DNA of 64,000 bases from Clarireedia homoeocarpa. Taxonomy: Eukaryota > Ascomycota > Leotiomycetes > Helotiales > Rutstroemiaceae. Location: positions 453,609 through 517,608 of the forward strand of contig LNKV01000025.1 of assembly GCA_001465935.1 (NCBI GenBank), given 5' to 3'. The notes beneath the pieces are model-generated. The model was not told the DNA's origin and did not search any database. It saw only the letters and a program-made list of their open reading frames with translations. Position 1 is the first letter of the stretch; each line of letters opens with the position of its first letter. Below are positions 35,253 to 46,409 of this stretch, in pieces. The translations under genes were made by a program, and so were the position numbers.

Positions 35253-36685
35253 TGAAGATATGTTGCACTTCAGTTGATGAGGATGAAGAAGACTGGCTCT
35301 GTTTGGATACTGAGTTGCTGAGTACAACCTGCCCAACCTGCCCAACCTGCATCGTACATCAGTACTTTGTAGGGTCAATACATATGAACTCATATTTGAA
35401 GCCTTGTTACGAGTAGACCTTTCGCAGAGAGAGACGGTCCTATATGCCTCAATTACTCGGTCCACTATCATGAGAATTTGCGGGAAATAAATTCGATAGA
35501 AAGAAGTACCTGATGACGGGCCAGATGCTGACGTTATTCGTATTATTCATCTCGGTACTGGATGGTGAAGTACTTTGTAGAAACATAGAAAATTATATTA
35601 CTCAAAGAGGAATCGTGTGTGAGTAGGGGTGAGTAGGGGTAGCATAGAGAACAGTGGGATAGCGAGGATGAATAAGTGAGTGATAGCTGCAGGCATTAAT
35701 TGCTCTGCCAAAGGTTATTGTTGTCAATTTGATATCAGCCCTTTCACTTGACCATTCTTTTCGATTCTTGGACATGCTGAATCGAAAAGACTTGAGGTTA
35801 CCAACGGAGTAATATTCATATAAATATGTACAAAGCTTTACAAAGTACTGTACACAGGTTCGTTTTATGGTGATTACAAATCAAGCTGCAAACTGCAAGC
35901 CCTTTGATACACTTACAGCTTTCCCCTGGTTACCCTTAGTCCTTCCAGAAGTGTACTTATGTAGTTCCCTTCACACCACCTCGCACAACCCTGACCAGCC
36001 CACATAAGTCATATATCGCCTATTTTCGGGTGGTTGACACCCGGGTTACTGGGGCAGCTGGCAACAGAACACTAGATACCGGACGCTGGACGCTGGACAC
36101 TGGACAGCAAGTGAGCGGACAACGCGAAACCATTCTTCACTGCACTGCATGCATACTACTACTGTATTTCTTCAAGGTCAAGAGCATGAGTAAGAGTGAG
36201 ACATAAGAAAGAAAAGAAAAGGCGACAAAGGCCACTCGTAAAGGAGAACGCCGCCGCCGAAGCCAAGATCCAGAAACCGCAGGGCCAGTATCAACATCAA
36301 CAACGTCTTGGAAGGATAATCGGCGAACCATAGCTAAGTCCAATTGCACACCACATGTCCAACGGCTTTCCGACTTGAGGCGCATGCTTTCCCTGGTCGC
36401 ACGAGGACAGCGGAAAGAAAAAGATATCTTCTAGACGGTCACGAAGACACGGGTTGGTACGTCAATTTTGGGTAACTTAGCTACTTACATGATCCTCTCC
36501 TCTTCTTTCTTACTTGGACGTGTCTTTAGCTATCGTGTAGCAGAGTTGGATGGGAAGTTTGCTTTGTTGCCGCTTTGGTTGTTGTTGGTTGTTTCTCCTC
36601 CGGTACTGTGCTGCAATTCCCTATTTCTCTCCAGAGTATTTCCTCTTTCTCGAGTATAAGCAGTGGGCAGTGAGCAGTGGGCAGT

Positions 36686-36757
36686 GAGCAGTACAATGAG
36701 CAGTACAATGAGCAGTACAATGAGCAGTACAATGAGCAGTACAATGAGCAGTGCAAT
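36686..36757. repeat. 12-bp tandem repeat, six copies
   Basis: GAGCAGTACAAT begins at 36686, 36698, 36710, 36722, 36734 and 36746; the last copy has GTGCAAT. The CAGTGGG/CAGTGAG run just before it is related. Confidence 0.92.
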
Positions 36758-37379
36758 GTTTTAACAAACACACAAACTTCCGATTTTAGGCTAGGGTACG
36801 AAGTGGAGAGGAAGTAGAGAGATGTGGAGAGAATCCCGAACTTTCTTTTATTTATTTTTAATTTTTTTCTTCTTTTTCTTATTTTTTTTTATATATTTTT
36901 TCTTTTTGGAAGATACTTTATTGGTATTTACGTCTGCATTTGCGACTGGGACTGCGACTGGGACTGCGTCTGCCTGCGTCTGCCTGGGTTTTGCATTGGC
37001 ATCGATATTGGCATTGCACATTGCACGTTACAGTCATCAATCTTCAGTCTCTCCGGGTGCTTTGATCTCCCTAACAACACAGCAGAATCGCGCAGGCAAA
37101 AAGCACACAGATAGCCACGGCGCCGCACCGCACCGCACCCGCACCGCATGCGCACACTTCACGACCTTGATTCGGCCACTTCTCGTACCTCCCTCCACTC
37201 ATTCCCTCGCGGACTTGGTCGCTGCCACTTACCTGGTCCTCTGCTGGCAAAAGGCTCCTCTTCTGGCAAAAAGGTCCCAAAAAGGGCCCGAAAAGGTGTC
37301 GAAAAGCGCGCAAATTGGCACAACCAAACAATACCGACAAATCGCACGCACTACTCCCGCTCCTCCCGCTCCTACTTGG

Positions 37380-37412
37380 TACAATAATACAATAATACAA
37401 TAATACAATAAT
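37380..37412. repeat. ACAATAAT octamer repeat
   Basis: Four copies of an eight-base unit ending in ATAATCC. Confidence 0.85.
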
Positions 37413-37663
37413 CCAAGAGCACCAGATACTTTTTTCGGCTGTGGTCCAGGGTTTCTGTTTTTCTCCCTCCGAACCTGGAATCCCAGCTTCCGCGCTTCCT
37501 TCACCAACCTTGCACCTTTCCCTGGCACCTGGCTCCTTGCACCGCACACCGCACACCGCACTCCTTGCTCACAGCTCCTGGCTCCTTGCTCCTTGGCTCC
37601 TTGCACCGCACACTTCCAACCTTCCACCACCCTACCGCCTACATCTTCCATACCTACTTTACC

Positions 37664-37835
37664 ATACCATACATGACCATACATGACCATCCACCATACC
37701 ATACACGACCATACACCATACCATCCACCATCCACCATCCACCATCCACCATCCACCATACACCATACACCATACACCATACACCATACTCCATACACCA
37801 TACCTCCCTCCATACCTCCATACCTCCATACCTTG
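37664..37835. repeat. CCATACA/CCATCCA satellite
   Basis: A long array of related seven- and eight-base units (CCATACA, CCATCCA, CTCCATAC). It produces HTI/PSTIHH frames on plus and GVWCMVYG/VDGGWW frames on minus, none of them genes. Confidence 0.92.
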
Positions 37836-38379
37836 CTTACCTTGCCTTACCTCGCCTTAACACTTTACCCCCTTCCCCCCCCACACCCAAAAAGAAGCTT
37901 CCCAGTCCGAACCCGACTTTCCCCTCCCAGATATAAGCCCGTGGGACTTTTTATTTTCATAACTTTCTCAACCCAGAAAAGATCAGAAGGGAAAACAAAG
38001 AGGGCCAAAAAGAAAGAGAGGGGGATACAATACCAGTAAAATATCCTTACTATGGCATATTTTGATTGTTGATCTTTTGCCTCATAAAGTTGAAACTAGT
38101 TTCAAAGGTAATGTTCTTCTGAATTTCTCCTTCATGGGTATCCTTTCTTACGGCCGGCGCGCGTCTTGCCTTCTGCTCTATCGCGCAAAAAATTATTCAT
38201 GTCCTTGGTGGCTCAACGTTTTATTTGCTTGGGTACCGGGACGGGGGCCAAGCTTGATATGATAGCTTGCTTGCTCTGCTTAGATACTTTTGGCACCGGT
38301 TGCACCCTTTGCCCTTTGCACCTCTTCTTGCGCTTTAACGTCTGGCAGCTATGGCTGATCTTCGAAAACTCTATTCTAG

Positions 38380-38412
38380 CAGTCCCAGTCCCAGTCCCAG
38401 TCCCAGTCCCAG
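38380..38412. repeat. CCCAGT hexamer repeat
   Basis: Five copies of a six-base unit, followed at 38458-38492 by an ACCACT hexamer repeat of similar length. Confidence 0.9.
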
Positions 38413-38749
38413 ATAACCCTACATCTCCGCCAGACTCGCTTTACCACTTACTGTCCACCCTACCACTACCACTACCACTACCACTACCACTCCGACTACG
38501 ACTACGCAGAGCTGCGCTGCATACCATTCCGACCGACAGACTGCCCGACGTCCAGTTGCGCGGCATTTCGTTACATCACACATATGATTACCTACACGTC
38601 AGTCCCGTAATACATACCCAGCGCAGATGGTTCTCCACTGAGCTCCTTTACGCCGCTGTGTTCTCCTCCGACCTGTAAGAAGCCGCCGCGCTCGACCGTT
38701 GTCCATGGCCGTAGCTGCTGTGGCCGCTTGACATTTGTGTGAAACCGCC

Positions 38750-41700
38750 ATGATGGATAATGGGCAGCCAGATCCAAAGAGACCGAGAATAGGTCCTGGT
38801 CCTGGGTCCTGGCCGATTGAGCAGCCCAACCAACCCAACCATTCAAGGGCTCTGCCCCCTCCTCTACAACCTCCATACAATAGTAGTCCGTTCTCGCGCT
38901 CCGATCCTCATTCAAACCCCCTCGATAGACGACCACCCCCACATTCAAATTATCAGGAACATACAGACCCTCATCGCCCAAACTCGGGTCATTCGCACGT
39001 CTACCACAACATACATAATCCACATCCTGCCATACCTCCATTCAATGGGCATAATGGGCACAATGCCCCTCGAGACCCCATGGTAAAGCCCGAAGTTGCG
39101 GATGAACCACCGCAACATAGACCGCCGCCCACAACCAACGGCTCAGATCACCATGTAAATGCTCCGTACGACGACAGAGGAAGGCCGTATCCTCCCAAAT
39201 TCGATCAGGCGCCGCCCTCCCAACCTCATTATCCAATGTATCCCCCTCAACCTCCACCACCATCAACGAGCCCCATGACTACTCCGACTTACGATGGACC
39301 AGTGCCAATGTACGGCCCTCCATCTCACCAGCCTCCGCCGCGAGAACAATATCCTGTGGCGCAATACGCTCAACCTAGCAAACCTCGGAAGGCACAGCGC
39401 GCAGCTCAGGCATGCGACAGCTGTCGCAACTTGAAGGCGAAATGTGATGAAGGAAGACCGTCATGTGGTAGTTGCAAAGAAAAGAGTTTCGAGTGCCATT
39501 ACCGGGATCCACCACCAAAGCCGTATGTTGGATTTTTGATCTTTTGAATGTGCTGTCATGCTAACTGAAGTAGAATCGACAAAGCTTCCACCGACATAAT
39601 AGAAGGTCTGCTACGACTACAGAACCGAACAGAAGACTTGTTTAAGATGTTGTCAGACGGGCTGAAAGGTTTGAATGATAAGGTCGAACGCATGCAGGAT
39701 GCGAAGGCCAATTTTCTTGTCCAGCCCATAACCAGGACCATGTCCGGATCCGTAATGAAAAAGGAAGCCTCAGATCGATTATCTTTAGCCAATCTCGATA
39801 CGTCGTTTCACGGCACGGTAGACATGATGGACCCGCCAACCTTGCCCCACGCATCTCCGTTCACTCCGGCACCCGTTGAGCCGCCGCCAGCAGATGTTAT
39901 ATCCACCCCCGGCGAGGAGGAAGAGGAGGAAGAGAATGGTGAAATTGTGACTCCTGGGCAAGCTTTAATTCCGGTGAACCATACGACTGGTGCGGCACGG
40001 CTGCTGCTCGTAGGCGCTATCCGACGGATGATAGAAGGAGGAGGCGGGTTTCCGAGAAGGGGCAAAGATGAAAAGTACCCTATGTTGCAAGAAGAAAGGC
40101 GTGGACTTCTTCGACTATTTGGACGTGGTGAGGGCACAGATCTAGCTCAAGGCTACGATCGAGATCCTTTGATAGATCATGGTGCAGATGCTACTGCTCC
40201 TACAGAGCCCGATGTCCCCTCTCCACCCGGAGAAGAGTGGGGCCAATTGGGCGGGATGACCCCACCGCACAGTGCGCCAGACTATCCCCCGCCAGTAGTG
40301 GGCAGCATCATGTCAGATGGCATGCCAGATTTCCGTAGAGCTACGGTCCTCGACCTGGCCAAAAGCTATAAGGAGCATATTAACATCATGCATCCGCTGT
40401 TAGCACCGGCTCGCCTTGACGCCTTGATTGAGTCTTTCCTGAAGTCAATACCAGGCGATTCTGCGAAGCCAAAACAGATTCAGAACTTGACGTCACAACA
40501 TGCAGGGTTTGTGAATATGAAGCCACCTGAAAGTCCTGGGGCAAAACGAAAGAGATCTCCAGGAGCAGAGTTACCCGATATCCCTTATGGTCATGGAGCT
40601 CTTAAACCAGGGCATCCAAGTCGCTCGATTAGCACAGCTTTGGTTCTGGTGGTACTGGCTCTTGGCAAGATATGCCAGGAAAAGGGAAAGATCCCAGAAC
40701 TCCCTTCGGATAAGGAAAGCGATAGTGCTTGGGGTCACATCAATTCACCTCTCATCCGAAACGGTCATCCATCCCCTGTTCAGAGCTCGCCAAGTTTATC
40801 TGATCTGGCTTCCCCACAAGAAGGGCCAGATCGTTTCTATTCGCGTAGTCGGAGAACATCAATGGAATACAGTGATCCGTTACCAAGGAGCGGCTTCAAG
40901 CCAAGAAATGTGGATGTTATCCCCGGTTTAGCATATTTTGCGCTTGCTACGGATATCATTGGAAACCAACTTGCAGGAAATAGTCTACAGCACGTGCACG
41001 TGAATATCCTGGCTGGATTGTACCACGGGCAACTTGCAAGGGTTTTAGAGAGTCATTCTTATATTTATCAAGCTTGCAGGGCGTTGCAGGTTATCTTGAG
41101 ACCGTAAGTCATAGTTCGAATCTAGTCATTTTGTGGGTGCGAAGCTAACAAATCTCAGAAAACTGGATCGCTTCAAGAAACTGAAGGAAAGCAATGGTAT
41201 CGTGCCGGTGAAAGATAACCCACTGATTGTTGCATTCTGGTCCTGCTTGCAATTGGAAAGGTATTGTTTCCGGCCCCTAATCAATCTTTCAAACGACAAA
41301 TGCTAATGCACGCGATAGTGATATCGTGGCCGAGTTGCCATGCCCGCACTCTGGTATTCTTGCGTACGAAGAGGACATGCCTAGTCCAAATTTGACAGAC
41401 GCCATCAATATCGAAGGATTCGAGTACAATGTCTTCCTCAATTACTCTCACCAGCTTTATGCGCGCAAGCATCTCAACCAGTTGCACAACATGTTCTACA
41501 AGCCTGACAATGGTGAGGATCTCGACCGGGCCTCTTGTGATTTTTAATACTGACAACATATGCAGATTCGCAATTCCCTTCCGTCTACGTAGGCAAAGAG
41601 CCAAAACATTTCATGACAATCGAGGCTGTCGAGGCGAACATCCAATTTTTGATGACTTGGAAGGAAGATGACCCTCTCCCAACTAACATACTTGATGCAC

Positions 41701-42336
41701 GAATGAGAGCAAAGTTCTTTGGTGCGGAAGTTATCACGTACAGGCATTTCGTTCTCAAGATTCTTGAACACTCCGAGGCAAGATCGAGAAATATGGAACC
41801 CGCCACTGACGAGTTCCGAGAAAACGTTCGAGTAACGAGCATCAACAAGAACGATAGGACAGACGAAATCCACCCGCAAGCATTAATTTATGCGAAACGA
41901 GGTCTGAAAGCACTAATCCAAAGTACGACTGCATTCCATGGATTGGGAGAAGGTAGACTTATTGTCACCAACGTTTGGGGAACTGCACATGCGTAAGTCC
42001 TATTTCTATTGGTTCAGTTGTATACAGTCACCATCGTTGCTAATACACACGTACAGGCAATGGGGTAATATGCTCGTTCTTCAAGCAGCATGGAATGATG
42101 ACATCCTAAGACCATTGTTCGACGGTCTGCTCACCCAAGCCGAACTCGCTCGGCTCTTGGAGAGAACTCTTCGATTCCTCGGGCTGGTAGCAACACGCTC
42201 CTCTGCCCTATACACCGATATTAAGATTCTGGTGAACGCCGGAAAGTTCACCGGTCTCCTTGATAGCTCCGCTCAGGCACGTAATTATTTACATTCTTCT
42301 CAGGGCTATACTAGCTTTTCTAGTTCCTTGAGTTGA
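38750..42336 (+). CDS. Zn2Cys6 transcription factor, 1,101 residues
   Basis: Six exons, 38750..39522, 39574..41103, 41159..41260, 41319..41512, 41566..41992 and 42057..42336, with introns of 51-64 nt, close exactly in frame. The first 210 residues are rich in P, H, N and Y, an activation-type region. The binuclear zinc cluster is at about 222-250 (CDSCRNLKAKC ... CGSCKEKSFEC), followed by a helix LRLQNRTEDLFKML that could dimerise as a coiled coil. Residues 520 onward carry the fungal transcription-factor middle homology: LAKSYKEHINIMHPLLAPARL, ALVLVVLALGKICQE, YFALATDIIGN and the later regions around AFWSCLQLES and ALIYAKRGLKAL. A 30-residue acidic run lies near 350. It is a nuclear DNA-binding regulator; target genes unknown. 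The true start is ATG 38750 (MMDNG); the frame opening earlier uses TTG. Confidence 0.9.
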
Positions 42337-43003
42337 TTTGGCATTGGCCCGAAAATCAAATTCAACTCAATAGTGTCTTTTCATACGACCTCGTCACCGT
42401 CCTTATCCTTATCTACTGCTTAGTCTACTTTTCGACTTTCAATGTCTGAATTGGTAGACTATTTACTGATATAGATTTTACAGTCGAAGTTAAAAGCATC
42501 ATATTGGTTGGGTCAGCAGGCTGCTGAATTCAGATGATTGGATTTTCTGGCTTGTTGCAATCCCAACTCAACTACCTTTACGCACCATGTATACCATATA
42601 CCAGATATCATCTTCCTATATCACCATTATCATATACCGACCATATATCTCTCTATCTTTTTGTTTATTTTTATTTTTTCTACACACATCTTATACACTC
42701 TCGAGCGGCGATTTGATTTGATGGGCTTTGTTGGTCTACTCTACATTGGGCGGGAATTGTACCTATGCATTTACAAACATGGTGGTTTATTTTTTGTTAC
42801 TTTGCTTTACAAGTCTATACGTTTCCTATCTATTTATCATATGGGCAAGGGGCAAAGATATTGCATTTCGTTCGCTCGCATCCTCATCTTCATCTTCATT
42901 GTCATTAGATGAAAAGTCTATTGGAGAAAACATATGTACATGCAAAGAATGGTTGGTAGGCGGATGGTGGGTAGGCGGGATATAAATAAGAGAGGCATGA
43001 TTT

Positions 43004-43004
<1 letters not shown>

Positions 43005-43059
<55 letters not shown>
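43005..43059. repeat. 55-base poly-T tract
   Basis: Uninterrupted T from 43005 to 43059, the longest homopolymer in the window. Exact length is likely uncertain from sequencing. Confidence 0.95.
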
Positions 43060-43060
<1 letters not shown>

Positions 43061-43132
43061 TGTTTGCATATGTTTTGTATGTTTGTTGTTGCATTTGAAT
43101 AGGCGTAGGTTATTGTTGGTTAGTTATATCAA

Positions 43133-43174
43133 AGTCAAGTCAAGTCAAGTCAAGTCAAGTCAAGTCAAGTCAAG
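43133..43174. repeat. AAGTC pentanucleotide repeat
   Basis: Eight copies of AAGTC/CAAGT followed by AAGTTAAATTAAG. Confidence 0.92.
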
Positions 43175-45194
43175 TTAAATTAAGCCGAGTCGAGTTGGTG
43201 AAAAATATTGTTGTTGTATATGTGTGTGCGTGTATACACGATGGAGCGAGAAAATTGAATGTTGCAAGTTGAGTGTGATGAGGGCAACTTATACACAGTT
43301 CTTGTATATAGATATATATGATTGATTTACTTGCTGAGAAGTTGACGATATGCATTCCTTGCTCCCTGGAACTTTTTGCCGGAGAAGGGAGGGAGAGGGT
43401 TACAGAGGAGGCATGGAAGTTGATGTTGATATTGGACGTGATTTGGGAGTTGATTTTTGATTTCATTTGTATTGAAGAAGAGTAGAGTAGAGAAAGAGCT
43501 TGTACGGAGTTAATATCATAATCGTAACCTCTGGAGAAAAAGAAAGAGAAGAGAAAGGAAAAGGAGGGGGATGTGAAGATGATGGAATCGGATTCACTTG
43601 GGTAACTTATATATTCATTCTTATCTTGTGATTATGTTGATGATATGATTATGTTAATATAATAATATAATATCGGTAAGTTAGGCACTTTTACTGTTTA
43701 TTATATTAGTAGCTGGGATTTATAATTCTGTAGGTTGGGTTGGGTTGGGTTGGTTTATTAATAAACTCTTTTTGTTTCTTTCTGGATGGATGGATGGATT
43801 AATTTTGTCTGGATATATGGTGTAGATATGTATATATATATGTAGGTTTCCGATGTAGGTGATTATTTTTTTCTTTTTCTTTTCTTCTACTCCCTCGCTC
43901 GCTTTCTTGGCGGTGTCGTGGCTGAAGGGAAAGGGGAGGGGAGGGGAGGGGGAGAGGGGGGTGGGTAGATACTATACTATGCTATACTATGCTATACTAT
44001 ACTGGCTAGGTGGTGGTTGGTTGGCGGGGAATTGCTAGGTAGAGAGAGGTGAGTGAGTGAGGGTGGAGGGTTTGAGTTGGGAAGTGGCTGGTGGAATGAA
44101 TGAATGGTATGTGAGGGGTGGATAGGGGAGGTTGAAGGTGAGGAGGTGGATAAATCATCGGGCTGGGGTGATTAGATAGGTGTACATTGGGTATTGGTAT
44201 AATTCCGGAGAGACATAGATGGATGGATAGATGAATGGATGGATGGATGAGAGAAAAGTGTTGATATTGTTTGCATATGCATTGTCCCGCCGGGCTGGCT
44301 GTTAGCGAGGGGTTGAGTTAGAGTGTATTTATTGTTGTTACTGTAAAGAGAGCTGGGCTATGTCGGGTCGCTGGAGAGGATTGGGTTCTCCTTGACTGTT
44401 AAAGATTGGTTGGATGAAGAGATGGGATGTAGTAGGAGAATAGTGGTTAGTAACTGACTACTCGGTGAACAAGACGATGGTGTGAAAGGACTTTAGGGGT
44501 TGGCGGGTGGCTGCTTGGTGGCTGAGGGAGGGGGGGAGGGGTAGGAGATGGAACGGAGAGGTGAAGGGGGGGCGTTGGCTTGTGGTGAGGTTGTTGAGGC
44601 GTGCAGAAGACTAGAGGGAGTGTTCGAGATGGGGTAAGAAAGATCTGAGAGGGGTTTGAAGAGATAGTATTTACTTCTGGCAAATAGAAAAGGAACAGAA
44701 AGGAGATGTGAAGATAAGATGTGAATGACAAAATTGTGCAAATAGAAGAAAAAAAGATCTTAAACAGAGAAAAGAGACGAAATGGATAATTGGCATCATA
44801 TATGCGTCATGTACAGCATATAATTAAGGGGTTTACAAACAACAAACCTCTCCTCGCAGTTACCCAGATGGCCTGAAAAGCTCAAATGATGTAAAGAAAC
44901 CTCCAAGAAAAGAGAATACACGGGTCTGCATATATTACCATCTTAAATGCTATACAGTATAAAAAGAACAACAACTCATTTAGGTGCCTCGGTTTGAGAC
45001 CAGGGGGTTTAGAGGACAGGTGAAGAGATTTAAAGTGGAGCATCAACGGGATCGATGCTCAAGCTGGACGGCAGTGCGTAAAGTATAGAAACGGCGCAGG
45101 AAGGGGACTAAGTAGCGCACTATTCCGGCAGCGTACTGGCCTGAACGAAGCTGGGCTGTATGGTGCCTAAGGAGAGGAAAAATGGAATGAATGG

Positions 45195-45400
45195 AGTGAA
45201 TGGCTTTAGAATTCATGTAAATCTTTGAATTGGTCTTGCTCGTTTTGTGAATTTGTTCGGCTGGTATAAACCATCTCAGTTCTTTGCCATGAATCTGCCA
45301 TACTCGTTCGTGACCTTTTTCGGCTGGCATGAATTATTTCAGGTCATTCCTATGAATTTGTCTTACTCGTTTGCTATTGTATTCCGGCTCATATATGTGT
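45195..45400. repeat. degenerate 63-bp tandem repeat, about three copies
   Basis: CGGCTGG recurs at 45258 and 45321, with CGGCTC near 45385, each preceded by a TACTCGTTYG-like block and ATGAATYTG. The period is 63, a multiple of three, so plus-strand frames repeat FGW...MNLPYSF, but there is no convincing gene. Confidence 0.75.
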
Positions 45401-45758
45401 TTATCTTGGACCCTGGCCGTGAGTTTGGTTCACGATCTACGCAAAGTTGTGCGACAAAGATAGTTCCATTCTCGTTGGGACAGCGACTTGGTTGGGGAAG
45501 ACAGAATATGCACATTTGTTGTGGATCTCTGTATATAACTCCCGCTTCCAAAGTTGTAGCCAACAACGCCTCGAACGAGACCACTGCGAAGTAATCCAAA
45601 CGGCAGATCTCCTCTTTGTGAGCTTAATATCGAATGATGGCCACATCCCTCAGACGCCGCGAAACTTCCGGAATAAAGATACCACAAGTAAAATAAGATC
45701 ATGCGGGAAGGGAGAAAGTACGTGCTTCGGGGCAAGGTTTCGAGATTAACTTGTTGAG

Positions 45759-46409
45759 ATGGAGTGGTTAAGATATGCAGGAGAGAGGCTGCAGGAGAGA
45801 ATGGAATGGAGAGACCTGAGGGTGAGACTGTTGAATGAGGAAGTGAGGATGTTGAGGGATGAGATGCGGAGACTGCGAGGGAGCGTGGAGTGGAGAGAGC
45901 GTAGGATATGGGACCTCCGTGATGACGTGAGCAGACTGAAGGAGGCTGAAGCTGGCATGAGAGGAGATATCCCAGAGCTGAGAGAAGAGGCTGCTGGTTT
46001 GAAAAGAGATATCGCAGACCTCAGAGGGAATGTGACTGACCTGACGAATGAGATGGAGCAGACGAGGAAAGAGATGTCTGATTTCAGGGAAGACAACGTG
46101 CGCAAGAGAGAAGAAGCTGATGGCCTGAGCAGTGAACTGGTACGCGTTAGAGAAGAGATGGCTAGATTGCAGGAATCAAACGGAACGCTTGTTGAACAGA
46201 ATAGACTTCTGGAAGGAAGAGTCGATGAGCTCCAGGAGAGACAAGCACCTTTGAATGATGAGCAAGAATTGGTGCCTCCCGGTTCGCAAGATGATAACCC
46301 ACCAGCGCCAATACCCACAGCCACAGCAGGTGGGAAGAAAAAGAAACGTAAGAAGCATCATACAAAACCAAATATTGCATTGCGGATACTTAAATATACG
46401 ACGACATGA
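45759..46409 (+). CDS. orphan coiled-coil protein with basic C-terminus
   Basis: Single exon of 216 residues from ATG 45759. Residues 1-165 form one nearly continuous heptad coiled coil rich in R, E, L and M, with no helix breakers after the first third. It is followed by an acidic P/Q/D segment and a basic cluster KKKKRKKHH near the end, a possible nuclear signal. No known family is recognised. A GTAAGA inside the basic cluster could be a splice donor, so the last 20 residues are uncertain. It lies in a gene-poor stretch, and coiled-coil composition alone can mimic coding potential, so a degenerate or lineage-specific gene is possible. Confidence 0.5.
   Translation: MEWLRYAGERLQERMEWRDLRVRLLNEEVRMLRDEMRRLRGSVEWRERRIWDLRDDVSRLKEAEAGMRGDIPELREEAAGLKRDIADLRGNVTDLTNEMEQTRKEMSDFREDNVRKREEADGLSSELVRVREEMARLQESNGTLVEQNRLLEGRVDELQERQAPLNDEQELVPPGSQDDNPPAPIPTATAGGKKKKRKKHHTKPNIALRILKYTTT

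Larger units (their letters stand above)
30336..38749. other. 8.4 kb gene-poor region upstream of the Zn2Cys6 regulator
   Basis: No gene with recognisable domains on either strand over 8.4 kb. It is packed with microsatellites and homopolymers, listed separately where clear, and turns strongly C/CA-rich between 37100 and 37950. It may contain a long promoter, 5' leader introns or non-coding transcripts for the regulator starting at 38750, but I cannot define any. Confidence 0.55.
42337..45758. other. 3.4 kb gene-poor region after the regulator
   Basis: No supported gene. It holds a 55-base T run, an AAGTC repeat, GGTTG and GGAT tracts, a G-rich stretch (43920-43970) and a degenerate 63-base repeat at 45195-45400. 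T-rich then G/GA-rich composition suggests untranslated and spacer DNA. Confidence 0.5.

Noticed and set aside
36822..37813. Several 100-190 residue open frames on both strands
   Set aside because: They run through T-rich, CA-rich and CATAC satellite DNA, show no domains and overlap antisense to each other. Microsatellite composition keeps stops rare.
38735..38749. Start of the regulator at 38735
   Set aside because: That frame opens with TTG. The first ATG is 38750.
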